From contig JADFUC010000051.1 of assembly GCA_019722365.1 (NCBI GenBank), forward strand, positions 248,001 through 312,000: a DNA stretch of 64,000 bases, read 5' to 3'. Position numbers and translations under genes: made by a program. The notes below the pieces were generated by a model. The model saw only the letters and a program-made list of their open reading frames with translations, did not search any database and was not told the DNA's origin. Shown here piece by piece: positions 1-10,930 of the stretch. Each line of letters begins with the position of its first letter. The first letter of the stretch is position 1. The stretch comes from Lithospermum erythrorhizon (Eukaryota; Streptophyta; Magnoliopsida; Boraginales; Boraginaceae).

Positions 1-1160
1 GTCAATGTACCTCCACCTCACAATGGGTACGTGGCAAAGAAGTTCTGATCTATGTGTTTGGGATCAGTGATAAGATTATACATTATTTGATGATAGGATT
101 ATTCCATGTTAGATGTTGTGCTCATATAATAAACTTGTTGGTGAGGGATGGTTTGAAGGAAATTGATTCTGTTATTGATATTGTTAGAGAGGGAGTGAAA
201 TATTTGTTTGGGTCTGAAAATAGACTAAGCTCCTTCAATGAGCAGACTCAATTTGAGGTTGCCTTATAATAAGTTGGTGTTAGACAACAACACTAGGTGG
301 AATAGTACATATGTTATGTTGAACACTGCATATACTTAGACAAACGACACTGGTGGAATAGTACATATGTTATATTTGAACCTTGCCCTATATACTTATA
401 GAGTGTTTACTAAATATCTTTGAGGATGATGATGGTTTGCAAGTGTGCCTTTGACTTACAATGGGAAGAAGTTAAACGGATTTTGTGAGTTTCTTGAAAT
501 ATTTCTTAGTCTTGACGATCCTTATTAATTGGTTCAAATTACCTTTGTCGATGTTGTTTGGAGGTTATCCAAGAATCAAAGAATGGCTAAATCTTGACGA
601 TGTAGCTAATGAAGCATATACAAAACATGGCTGTGAGAATGTCCCTTAAATATGACAAGTACTGGGATGAGTGTGATTTGTTGCTATCTTTTGGGACAAT
701 TCTTGATCCTAGATATAAAATGGGAATGATTAAGTTTGCTTATAAGATAATGTATCCATATGATTTTGAAGAGAAGATGGGAAAGGTGAATCAATGTTTC
801 GATATCTTGTAATATATGGGGATGAAAGGAAAGGGCTTGAAGGCTCTGAGTCCTATTTGACGACCACCCTCTTCCACTGTTTCCAAGAAAAGATTTCATG
901 AATTTATGCAAAGCCGGATAGGGGTAGGGGTAGAGAGGAAACAAATGATCTGGGGAGTTATTTTGAGAGTCGGATATCCTCTTGTTGACAGTTAATACTT
1001 GGTTGGAAAGTAGGAATACAAGTGTTATAAAATGTGGATATCATACCTATCCCATGACAGTTGTGAGTCCACCTTCGGAGTGGTAAAAAGGCTGTGGAGA
1101 CACTATTGGTGTTGTTGATTGGATTAAGAGGCTTGGAATTAGAAGTGATAAAGAGGTGAT
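1..1160 (+). pseudogene. hAT-family transposase, 3' part, decayed; enters from left edge
   Basis: Plant hAT (RICESLEEPER/BED-finger type) transposases share a run of recognisable blocks, and several are visible here in order. The first bases read VNVPPPHNGYV before a stop. Positions 100-180 read HVRCCAHIINLLVRDGL, the RNase-H-fold block of the family. Positions 620-790 read a KYDKYW ... GTILDPRYK block (DUF4413 region). Positions 980-1150 keep only weak traces of the C-terminal dimerisation region. The blocks lie in different frames with stops between them, and 280-370 contains a short local duplication, so no active enzyme can be made. The N-terminal BED finger would lie left of the window. 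Identity is confident; the right limit is approximate. Confidence 0.8.
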
Positions 1161-1400
1161 GTATTTTGCTAGCCCAGCATTCTATTGTTTTTCTTTCTTC
1201 TTTTTCTTTCTATTTTGTTTTTGTTCTCTTCTTTTTTTCTTCTATTCTATTCTATTGTGAATTCTACTATTTTGCTTCTAACTTATATTCCTCTTGTCAA
1301 ACTGTTTCTAACTTGGGAAATGATAGATGCAGTTGGTTGAAAATGTAAATGGAAGGAGAAAAAAATACTATTGATGTTATGTTCTGTTTTCTCTTGTTTT

Positions 1401-1595
1401 GTTGTCTATCAAGCTGTTGCCTATCCTTTGTTGCCTATCAATTGTGGGAATCAATCATTTGCCTATCATTTTGCATCTTCTCGTTTGTTGCCTATCAAAA
1501 CATTATATCATTTTGTTGCCTATCAATTGGGAATCAAGCGTTGCTGTTAGTGTTACACTCATTTTTGCTTTGTGCTCTGATTCTGTTGCCTATCA
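1401..1595 (+). repeat. cluster of seven copies of a short motif, GTTGCCTATCA
   Basis: The motif, or a one- or two-base variant, occurs at 1401, 1416, 1430, 1458, 1487, 1515 and 1585, all in the same orientation with uneven spacing of 14 to 70 bases. Looser relatives (TTGCCTA, TTGTCTA) continue at about 1780, 1840, 1870 and 1960. hAT elements carry short transposase-binding motifs clustered inside their ends. The position just past the dead hAT transposase suggests these are that element's 3' subterminal repeats; this is inference. Confidence 0.6.
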
Positions 1596-1639
1596 AAACT
1601 CATGGAATTGTGAGATTGTCATTTTGTAGGTCAATAAAT

Positions 1640-2876
1640 ATTTAACTCTTGAGTTAACTATTCATGTTGTTCATGAAAAGATGATGATTACAACTAATAA
1701 GTTTCGCATATACCAAGTATAACAATAACTTTTGTGGTTAGTTACCTTACTTTATAATGCTTTTAGGATTATTATGTTATGTTTGCCTATAATCTATACA
1801 CATGGAAAAACGATGAAGCGCAATTCGATTTCCAATCTATGTTGCCTACTTGCCCTGATTGTGTGAGTTGTTGTCTATATTTAAGGAAAACAATTGTTGA
1901 TTTATTCATTGTTTAAATTTCAGTCTTTGAACCAGTTACTAGTTCAGCGTTGTTTGATTCATTTTGCCTAGATGTTATCTCTTGAAAACTTTGTAATCCC
2001 CAATAGTTCCACCATGTGGCTTGACGAACGCCGGCGCAACTCTAGAACAAAGAAATTGTGCGTCGAACTTGAGAATGAAAAGATTGAAGTTGCATTTGTT
2101 TCCATTCCCCTTGAACATAGCATGCTTTATATTTATGAATTTGTGTAATTGTGCATTTGTCTTGTTTGTAATATTCTCTCAAAGAAGCTGGACTAGGGAG
2201 GCTTGTAATGTAGGGATTATATATTTTAATTTTCTTGTAATGCCGGACGGTCCCGAGAGAGGCGTATCTGAAACGGTTTACCATGTGGACGAATCGGATC
2301 GAACTATAATTCAAAAAAGCGTGCAAACTCAAACTAGAACTTCAAAATGTAACGTTCGCGAAAAAAATGGGTAGGTCGAGCGTGCGTTCGAACACATGCA
2401 GGACAAAACCGAGCGTCTGTGGATTCGGTATATTTGATCGTTTACAGGCCTACATACATGACTTCAAATATCGGATTGTGAAGTACATTAATTTGATATC
2501 ATCACAATTCATTCCACTAGAGGTACACTACATTTTTAAGGCGTAATTCTGGTCTTAATTCATCATACCTATATAATGTAAGTAGTATATCAGATAAATT
2601 ACGAGATAATCGAATCATTTACGGATTGAATATATCCCCCGAGTTCTTGAGATGATGGGTTCAAACTTTATGTAGGGAAGAGATTGAGAATTATTGTAAT
2701 AATCTTACATATAAAAAACAGATAAAATACATTAATTAATTAATTGAGACACCAAATATTTTTTAATAAGGGCATTCTATATAAAAATAAAAAAACACAT
2801 TTAAAACATTAATATTTAACGTTTTTGTTTATCGAGATAAAATTTGATTATTAATTACTAATCACTCATTATTTTA

Positions 2877-2910
<34 letters not shown>

Positions 2911-2949
2911 TTATATATATATATATAACTATATAATACATTTAATTAT
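1640..2949. other. gene-free stretch with AT-rich tail
   Basis: No coding exon could be supported. An open frame at 2021-2374 has no family resemblance and unnatural composition. From 2430 the sequence is AT-rich and ends in a TA microsatellite. Confidence 0.5.
2878..2928. repeat. (TA)n microsatellite
   Basis: Two runs of alternating TA separated by a short CTT interruption. It lies just beyond the 3' end of the hydrolase pseudogene. Confidence 0.9.
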
Positions 2950-3299
2950 TCAGTGATGATGTAAAGATTGTTTTGTTTTGACTAAGGACCTGACAATTTG
3001 ATATTTGACACTATCTTCCAATGCAAATTTGTGGCCAACATTTGGTACTTCATGATGCTGATCATGATCTATCAACCATATATCTTTGAGGATACAACTA
3101 TCTCACATAATTGAACAGCACCATCAATTCCAGGGAATGGATTTTCAAGTTCAAGAGGTTCAAATTCCCATTCTCCAAAAGCAACCATAAAATCACGTAG
3201 AGTTGATTCATATACTCCTTGTTGGGTCGAATATTCCTGAAAACATATAATAAAAGAGGAATAAATAGGTTATGGTCATGAAGGTTTATTATGACTTGA

Positions 3300-4640
3300 A
3301 ATACTCCCTCCATCCAAATATTGTTATGTCGCTTTTCTTTTTTAATAAAATATGTAAAAATTGATTCATGTTTTTAAGAGTAAATTATCGATTTAGTTTC
3401 AGAGAGTTGAATTAAATTATAATTTAATCTCAGGTAATTAGATTAATTGAGAGCTAATTAATTCATGTTACACTACTAGGCCCCAACTAAGGGAAACATT
3501 AGATTCGGACTACAAAATAACATTTATAATACTTTTGGCATAAACGTTAATTATATTGTTGAAAATTAGTATTGGAAAGTGACATAAATGTTGTGGTATA
3601 GTCCCCACAAGTGATATACACTTATGTGTTTTTAATTTAACGTTTATGTTAGTCGGGACCATATTATTACAACATTTTTACCTCTTTTGGGTACTAATAT
3701 CCAACTGTGTTACAAGGAGAGACTGAACTACAACTTGATTCCAATATTCAAATGTGTTACGATCAGTTTTTGATTAAGATAACCACAATACCAGATACTC
3801 TTTTTGGAAGCTGAACTTTTTTTATGAAGTGCTTAGCCTTTGGGTAAACCTAGGATGACATAATAGCACATAATACAGCCAAATAAAAGTAAATACATTT
3901 AGGCAAGCGTAATGACTCGGCAAAGAAGTGTTGGTAAAAGGGAATCAAACCCCATGAACTTGCGATCGAAGTTCCTAACATGACTTAGCCACCCTTGCAG
4001 ATTTGACTTTAGTTCTAATACAGATTTGATTTTGGCTTTTGTAATTGAATTTGATAAATATTTTTATTTTATTATATAATATTTGATGAAAAATATATCA
4101 ATGAAAAAAATTAAAATATATTATTTATTGATATATTTTAATAAAATATTATATAACATAAACAAAATATACATGTTCGAAGTTAAAGCATGAAAAAAAT
4201 TAAAGCTAAACAATGCTTTTAGAAGCGGAATTTATTCTGATAAGAGATGAACCAAAATCGTGCGTGGGTCCCAAAGACTGGCTTGACAGCAGTGGATATC
4301 CAATTAGCACATAAACGGCTGGCTGGTGGCAGTGAACTCTGATTGCTTTTGCAACAAAAGATTTTAATTACCTATAATTTTAAATTGAATTTTGAAAAAT
4401 AATTTTATATTAACAAAATATAAAAAATATATCTTTATTTTTCATTTTTTATCTTCTTTAAATAAATAATTAACATATTTGGTTATCAAACAAATTTCAT
4501 CATTTTCTTCATTATTAAATAATTATTTTGACAGAAGAATATTGATATGTTTCCAATATAATAATAATTAATTTGGTAGAATTTAATAACTACTTAAATT
4601 TTACATAGCTATTATTAAAATAATAATTATTTGTTATTTG
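3300..4640. other. AT-rich stretch inside the hydrolase pseudogene
   Basis: This lies between the third and fourth recognisable hydrolase blocks, where another exon would be expected. I looked on the minus strand for the missing block and did not find it. The content is AT-rich, with the solitary MITE end at its left border. Confidence 0.5.
3303..3325. mobile_element. Stowaway-like MITE end, solitary
   Basis: TACTCCCTCCATCCAAATA at about 3303 matches the terminal inverted repeat typical of Tc1/mariner Stowaway MITEs. No matching inverted end was seen nearby, so the element is probably truncated or diverged. Confidence 0.45.
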
Positions 4641-6059
4641 GTGAAACTATGCAAATTGTTGCATTGGCTCCTGTTTTTCAAACGATGCTTCAACCAAGTC
4701 CTTAGGGAGACTAGGCCACCAAAAACTTATACCTGGTGCCATCATAATAGCTCCTTCTAACCTAAAGTACATTACAATAACAAAACCTTTAAGGGTCACT
4801 GAAAGTATGTGATGCATACATATTATTTCTAGCAATGAAGAGAATTAAATGGGGTAGATGCAATAGATCAAAGCAAGGGTAAAGTGATTTTGAAACATAT
4901 ACCTATGAGGAATATATTTGAGGCATCCCCATGTTATCGATCCTCCGGATGAGTATCCAATGACATAAAATTTAGGTCCTAATCCTAATTGATCGGCAAG
5001 TTCTTCTATATCTAAAGTAATACTTTTTACTGTCCTCTTTGGATCGGGATCGCTTTCTCCATACCCCGGTTTATCAAATCCCACAATATATGCTTGAACT
5101 TCTTCAAACCAACCCTAGCAAAACATAGAAGAATATATATATTAGTAGTTTAATGATGAAAAAAAATTGTGAAATTTCCTTTTGAAATTCTTCAAACAAT
5201 CCCTAGTAAAAATACAAGAATATAATATCTAGATTGAAGACATTTGACTTTTATGTTTGGCAAATTAGACAAACGTCATAGATCAAGTCATTCATAATAT
5301 TGACATCACCCATCTCTTTATTCCATACTTGTACTTGAAGTATATTGGTAATGTGAATATTAATACCGGTGTTGAGGGAAAAGAATCCCATTTATTTGTG
5401 CTATGTCCATGAACAAAATAATTTTGAACTTGGCCATGTCTTTAGGAAATCCATATTCCTCATAAGCTAAATGTCTTCCATCTCTCAATGTGATCCTTGG
5501 CAAAAAACCACAAGTGGACTCAAGGTACCCTTTCAATCTTGGGGGCGGAGGGACAAATACACTATACAACCATACCCCAACAAGGGTATACAATGGAAGT
5601 GCCACCTCTGTCATCTCTCCTAGCTCTGTATGTGAGAATTCATAATTTGTTTAGTACTCCGTAGTATATATAATAATGCAGAGTAATAGGAAAGAAAATT
5701 TCATGTTCTTGAAAGACTTCGGATAATAATTAAGACAGTTGCATGTTCTTGAAAGACTAAGGGGTTTTGTTAATAAGAAGGAAAAAAGACTAAGGAATAC
5801 ATTCTGTTCATAAGAAACGGAAAAAAATCATAAAAAGAGGAAGAAGATAAGATGAGTACGGACCTGCAAAAGTGAGGTCCTGAGGTCCTGAATTGTTGGG
5901 AATCAGAGTAAGGTGTCTATTTAAACTTCTTACTCGTGAGTCGTGAATATCTGTAGGAATGTTTACGGTTTGGGCATTTTCCAAAAATTTTGTGTGAAAT
6001 CATTACTGCTCGATTTTAAATAAATCATTTCAGTAGGAAGTGAGTCTGTTTGAATGATT

Positions 6060-6575
6060 CAGTTGTTTTAGTTAGTTCGGTTCGGTTAATTTTTCGGTTT
6101 TATAATAATAATATAATATAAAAAGTTCGTGATTTCAAATTAAAATAAAATACACATAAATTTCAATCACATACACCAAATGCATGATATAATCATAGCT
6201 GATCGTAAAAAGCCCGATTGATTACTAATTGTTATTAATGGATAGTTTCAAACACATAGTTTCAAACACATGCACAATAATAAATATAACTCCTCAAACA
6301 AATTACTAACACATGCATAATAACATTGATTACTAACAAATACTTCCAAACATTCACCAAATACATGATTTCAAACTAAAATAGAGTACTCATGATTTCA
6401 AACTAAAATAGTTATAAACTAAAATATGCAAACCATAAACATTTTAAATAAAATATATATAAAATAGTTTAAAAGTTTTTACCATTTCAGTTCGGTCTCA
6501 TTTTTCCAACCAAATAAGTAAAAATTTGGTTGGTCGATTCGAGGTTATTCGGTTTGATCGAACCAATAACATCTA
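6060..6575. mobile_element. probable non-autonomous transposon fragment rich in CGGTT motifs
   Basis: The left part carries TTCGGTTCGGTTAATTTTTC and the right part repeated TTCGGT/GATCGAACC motifs, with an AT-rich middle containing several near repeats of 'ATGATTTCAAACTAAAATA'. Plant hAT-like non-autonomous elements often look like this. No clean terminal repeat or target duplication was found. Confidence 0.3.
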
Positions 6576-7060
6576 AATAGACCATGGACGGAAATAATTA
6601 GGGAGGGAGAGTAGTTAACTTTAGCCTCGCAGTCACATATTTCAAATTACTACGAACTTTTGTTAGAATTTGTACATGATTGGTAATGAGTTTTTTTCTT
6701 TTTAAACATGTATTATCGGAGTAAGGTAAATCCAAGCAATATTGAACACTATCAATATGCATAAATATAATAAACCATTAAATCGATCCTAACATAATGA
6801 TACTCATATTACTACATATATTATTTGTCGATCCTAAGCTCTTATTAGTTCGCTATATTAATTTGAGCTCTTCTGAAAAATTGGATTAATACTATATTAA
6901 CGACCTAGAGTTTATAGGTTAATATAAGGATGACTTTGACTGTTAGTCGTCGTATTCTTATAACAGTTTGGTTGATTCTCTAAACTCCGTGAGCATTAAA
7001 CGCCAATTCATGCTAATGGCGTTTAGTTTTTGTGATATTAAAACAGATCTTAAATATACT

Positions 7061-7690
7061 TTCTTCAAATTCATAACCCATGCAATTTAAATAAAATATG
7101 TGACACAAATAAAATACTCACACAACCTTAAATCCCTCCCAACTACCCAAACTACCCCACATATATATGGCGACCCAATAAGGGTGATTGAAGATATTAT
7201 ATACAGTGGTAAAATGGTTTGGTTGTTTACTTTGAACTCCTCGATGATAAAAAGCTTGCGCCTCTACGTTCTTATTCAATATGAAAACGAAAAGAAAAAA
7301 GCTCATCTCACCCTCCAACAAACAATATTTTCGTCTTTCATGACGAAACTTTGATCATGAATATGGACATTTCTTCAAATTTCGTAACTCTTGCAATTTA
7401 AATAGAACATAGGTCACAAATAAAATTTCACATAACCTTAAAAGCCTCCCATCAAATTATCAAAATTTACTAGGGGAGCTAAAGACACACCAAAACAATA
7501 AAAAAGAAGGGGTGAAATTATTATTTTGTCCCCTATTTAGTTAATGTAGTGTTTGAGGAAATTTGTTAGGGTAAAATAGTCATTTAAAATACTGTTTCAG
7601 AGATTGGATTTAGTCGGCTCAATTCTTGTTAAACAATAGTCACAAATAAATTTCACATAACCTTAAAGCCTCCATCAAATTTATCCCATA
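7061..7690. repeat. degenerate three-copy repeat upstream of the poly(A) polymerase gene
   Basis: A segment running from TTCTTCAAAT through CACAAATAAAAT to ACATAACCTTAAA and CCTCCC occurs at about 7061-7140 and again at 7371-7457. Its second half recurs at 7640-7685. Spacing is about 310 and 230 bases. Nothing coding was found in it. Confidence 0.6.
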
Positions 7691-7842
7691 GACAGATATT
7701 TAGCACTATTTCGATGTGAATTTAGTGGCACCTATATATTCTCTCCCCCCGCCCCCCTAATTTTATTCAATTCTTGCTCAAGACTCATCAATAAATAATT
7801 AGGGCTTTTATCCCCAACTTGAAGACTCCTCCAACGATCTCC

Positions 7843-7870
7843 AAAACGACGCCGTTTTCAAAACCCTAAT
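7843..7870 (+). promoter_or_regulatory. promoter-type motifs: AAAACGACGCCGTTTT and telo-box AAACCCTAA
   Basis: The near-palindrome AAAACGACGCCGTTTT sits at 7843-7858 and AAACCCTAA at 7861-7869, about 400 bases before the polymerase start codon. Both are frequent around transcription starts of plant housekeeping genes. They suggest the gene's core promoter or leader lies here; no TATA box is needed for this class. Confidence 0.5.
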
Positions 7871-8531
7871 TGAAGGACAAAAGTCAACCAAAGAAGAACA
7901 ATTTAATTCCTTTATTATATAAATCTGTACGATTAAGAAGAAAATCAAAATAAGTTCAATTTTGTATTTAGTGTTATTTTTAGTCTGAAATTGAATTATT
8001 GTAATTTGATATCATTGTAGCCTCAAAAAAAGAAAAAGATATTAATGAACAATTATTATTTTTATTTTTTTAGTTTTAATTTGTAGTTTATCAATTTGGG
8101 TTGTTTTTAAATTTTGATATTTATATCAGCATATGTTGTATTTGATCAATTTCTAATAGTTGGGGTTTGATTGTTGTGAGATTGTTTGGGATTGTTTAAT
8201 ATATAATAATTAAAAGAAAAAGAGAAAAAAAGAATATTTATTGATATTGGTATTAAGAGATAATGGCAAGCAATGGATATGGTGTATCTGAGCCGATTTC
8301 AACTGGTGGGCCGAGTGAATTGGATGTTATTCAGAATCGTGAGCTCGAAAAGGTTGGATTTTTAGCCTTATTATGTACTGAAATTGTTGTAGAAACATGA
8401 TGTTGAAGGCGGATTTTGATAGAGATAAGTTAAAAGATTGTGATCAGGGTATTGTTTAGGGAGTTTACTAAGCTATGAAATACTCTCTTTATCCCAAAAA
8501 GATTGTTCGGTTTTGAATTTTGATAGTTGTC

Positions 8532-8706
8532 ATGTGTAACTGCATCTTCATCAGGCGACAGCCACACAAGTATTTTTTTAATTAGAAGAGCGCCATTTTC
8601 ATCATGAACTGAAAAACAAGTTACTTTGTTTAAAATTGATATGGTTTCTACTTGGCCATGTGCAACTGCATCTTTATCAGGCGACAGCCACACAAGTATT
8701 ATGAAG
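8532..8706. repeat. 45-bp direct repeat in polymerase intron 1
   Basis: A segment containing TCAGGCGACAGCCACACAAG appears at about 8532-8578 and 8659-8705 in direct orientation with few changes. The spacer is about 80 bases. The left flank (CTCTTTATCCCAAAAAGATTG, about 8482) resembles a Stowaway end, so the pair may sit in a MITE remnant. Confidence 0.6.
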
Positions 8707-9687
8707 TGCATTTCTAGACATAACTTAGTTACAGTTCATATCTCTTTTGTGCTGAGATTTGATGCTTACATAATCAGTTTATTTATTTCAATCGCCTAAC
8801 TTTATTGTTTCAATTATCAGTTTCTTGCAGATGCAGGATTGTATGAAAGCTATGAAGAAGCTATCAAGAGGGAGGAAGTTTTAGGCAGACTAGATCAGGT
8901 TGTATTCTAGTGTAGGATTATATTAGCTTTTGAGGGAGTTGATGTATAATTGACTTATTGTATACAAATTTGACAGATTGTAAAGACATGGGTGAAAAAT
9001 ATTAGTCGAGCCAAAGGGTTTAATGAACAGCTTGTCCAGGAAGCAAATGCAAAGATTTTCACATTTGGTTCTTACCGGCTTGGTGTATGCATCCTCTATT
9101 TTCTTTTTTAGCCTTTGTGTTTTTCTTTATCTTGCTATTGAACTTCAAGCAGCTGCCTAGTTGTTTAGCTGCCTAATAGTAGTGATTTAAACATTAGGAG
9201 AAATGGACAATTAAGAAGATGTAGTGGATTCGTAATTTTTCTTGTCATTTCAGTTTATAAGCACTTTTTGATGTATATAATGATCAATTTTGTTTAACTG
9301 AGCACATTTATAAATCATTGTTTAGGTACATGGCCCTGGCGCCGATATAGATACCTTATGTGTTGGGCCCAGGCATGCCACTCGAAAGGTGTGTTGGATT
9401 GTTGTTTCTCTATGATGCGCTTTAAGCATCTCGTAGAAACATCCAAATAGTTCCTGTATTTGTAATGCCAAGGCTTTTTGGCGAACTATATAGAATGCTC
9501 TCTGAGATGCCTGAAGTAGAAGAATTGCATCCTGTTCCTGGTGCTCATGTTCCTGTTATGAAGTTCAAATTCAACGGGGTTTCAATAGATCTTCTTTACG
9601 CAAATGTTTTCTTTTGTTCTGATATGTTCTATTATACAAATCTTCTGTGATGCTGCTTCTCTTCCCAAGAATTTTTGTTATCTTATA

Positions 9688-9935
9688 CTACCTCCATCCC
9701 ACAAAGATTGTCCACTTTTGACTTTTTGTTGTACCTCTTGAACTTTGACCGTAGATATTTTTGTTTGTATTGTATAATACTTGATGAGAACTATATCAAT
9801 GAAAAATACATTTCAAACTCTTTCCATTGATATATTTTTTATCAAATATTATACAACACAAACAAATATTTTTAGATTAGTTTGAAGTTACAACTATAAA
9901 AAAAAGTGGACAATCTTCCAATGGGATGGAGGGAG
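9688..9935. mobile_element. Stowaway MITE in a polymerase intron
   Basis: The element is about 248 bp. Its ends are inverted repeats: CTACCTCCATCCCA on the left and TGGGATGGAGGGAG on the right. Inside them AAAGATTGTCCACTTTT is mirrored by AAAGTGGACAATCTT. It is flanked by the dinucleotide TA on both sides (9686-9687, 9936-9937), the Tc1/mariner target. The interior is AT-rich and folds on itself around 9780-9870. It lies between the fifth and sixth polymerase exons. Confidence 0.88.
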
Positions 9936-10786
9936 TACTAAAATGTAATGAGTGGCTGATATGCCTTGATGTCGAATATACACATCAATAAGCATATTCA
10001 GCTGTTCTAGCCATTCTTTTTGTACTCGCTTGATTTAGTAATGCGTTTTTTGTTTTTCACCTTGGGGATATAATAAGGCTGCCCGTTGTGGCTTTAAAGC
10101 CATAAATTATTATCAGTGATTTCTTAACTTTTCCCTTTGGTTGGTATGACAAAGTAATGATCTTGACTGTTGTTTTATTTGATTGCAATAAATTGATCTT
10201 TCTGTCTAAAGAGGATGTATCTTATGACTTGTGATATCTTGGAGTCCAAATTTGATTCCTGTATAAAAAGTAAAAACAATATGTTGGTATATTAACTTGT
10301 GATTTGGAGTCTCCATGTCATTGATGTGATGTCTTTTTGGTGTTCTGTTTTGGAGCAGGATCTGGATATATCACAAGAATCCATATTGCATGCTGTGGAC
10401 GATGAAACTGTCCGTAGTCTTAATGGTTGTCGAGTAACTGATCAAGTTCTACACTTGGTTCCCAATATTCAGGTTGGTCAGCAAGAGAGATATAATTAAA
10501 GTTAAAAGTTTTCTTGAAGGGTCATAACAAAGTGTTTCTGCACCTCTTGTGGGGAGCTTTAGAATACATGATTGTGAACAAGCGTGGAGTTTATTCAAAT
10601 GTAAGAGAAAGCGACATACAATTAAATTTAGTTACATTTTATTGAGGTTGGGGATATATTATATTATGTCAAGTCTTAGCTTACAATTAGGTCACTGGTT
10701 TTCTCGGTGGCATAAATTGGGCATTGCTTGTTGCTCGCATCTTACCCAAATGCACTACACGCATACAATAATTTCTTCAAGTATAA

Positions 10787-10930
<144 letters not shown>

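Larger units (their letters stand above)
2950..5614 (-). pseudogene. alpha/beta-hydrolase superfamily gene, decayed
   Basis: This is a plant membrane-anchored alpha/beta-hydrolase-like gene of unknown substrate. Exon 1 (5614 to about 5370) starts MTEVALPLYTLVGVW, a likely membrane anchor, and leads to LRDGRHLAYEEYG. Exon 2 (about 5110-4907) holds DKPGYGESDPDP and the nucleophile elbow GYSSGG. Exon 3 (4759-4647) holds MMAPGISFWWPSLPKDL. A late exon (about 3240-3095) has the LENPFPG block, and the last (about 3090-2950) the catalytic-His block HEVPNVGHKF. Damage: one missing base shifts the oxyanion-hole HG segment out of frame near 5405; exon 3 stops right after MQQFA; the segment expected between exons 3 and 4 is absent across about 1.4 kb; another shift near 3075 separates the last two blocks. 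Splice-like GT/AG edges remain at several exons. Most likely a pseudogene. Confidence 0.8.

Noticed and set aside
1401..1595. Regularly repeated short motif as a CRISPR-like array
   Set aside because: The motif is only 11 bases, spacing is irregular, and the DNA is plant nuclear sequence.
2021..2374. 117-codon plus-strand open frame as a gene
   Set aside because: No domain, odd composition, an overlapping frame of similar length on the other strand, and no splice or promoter context.
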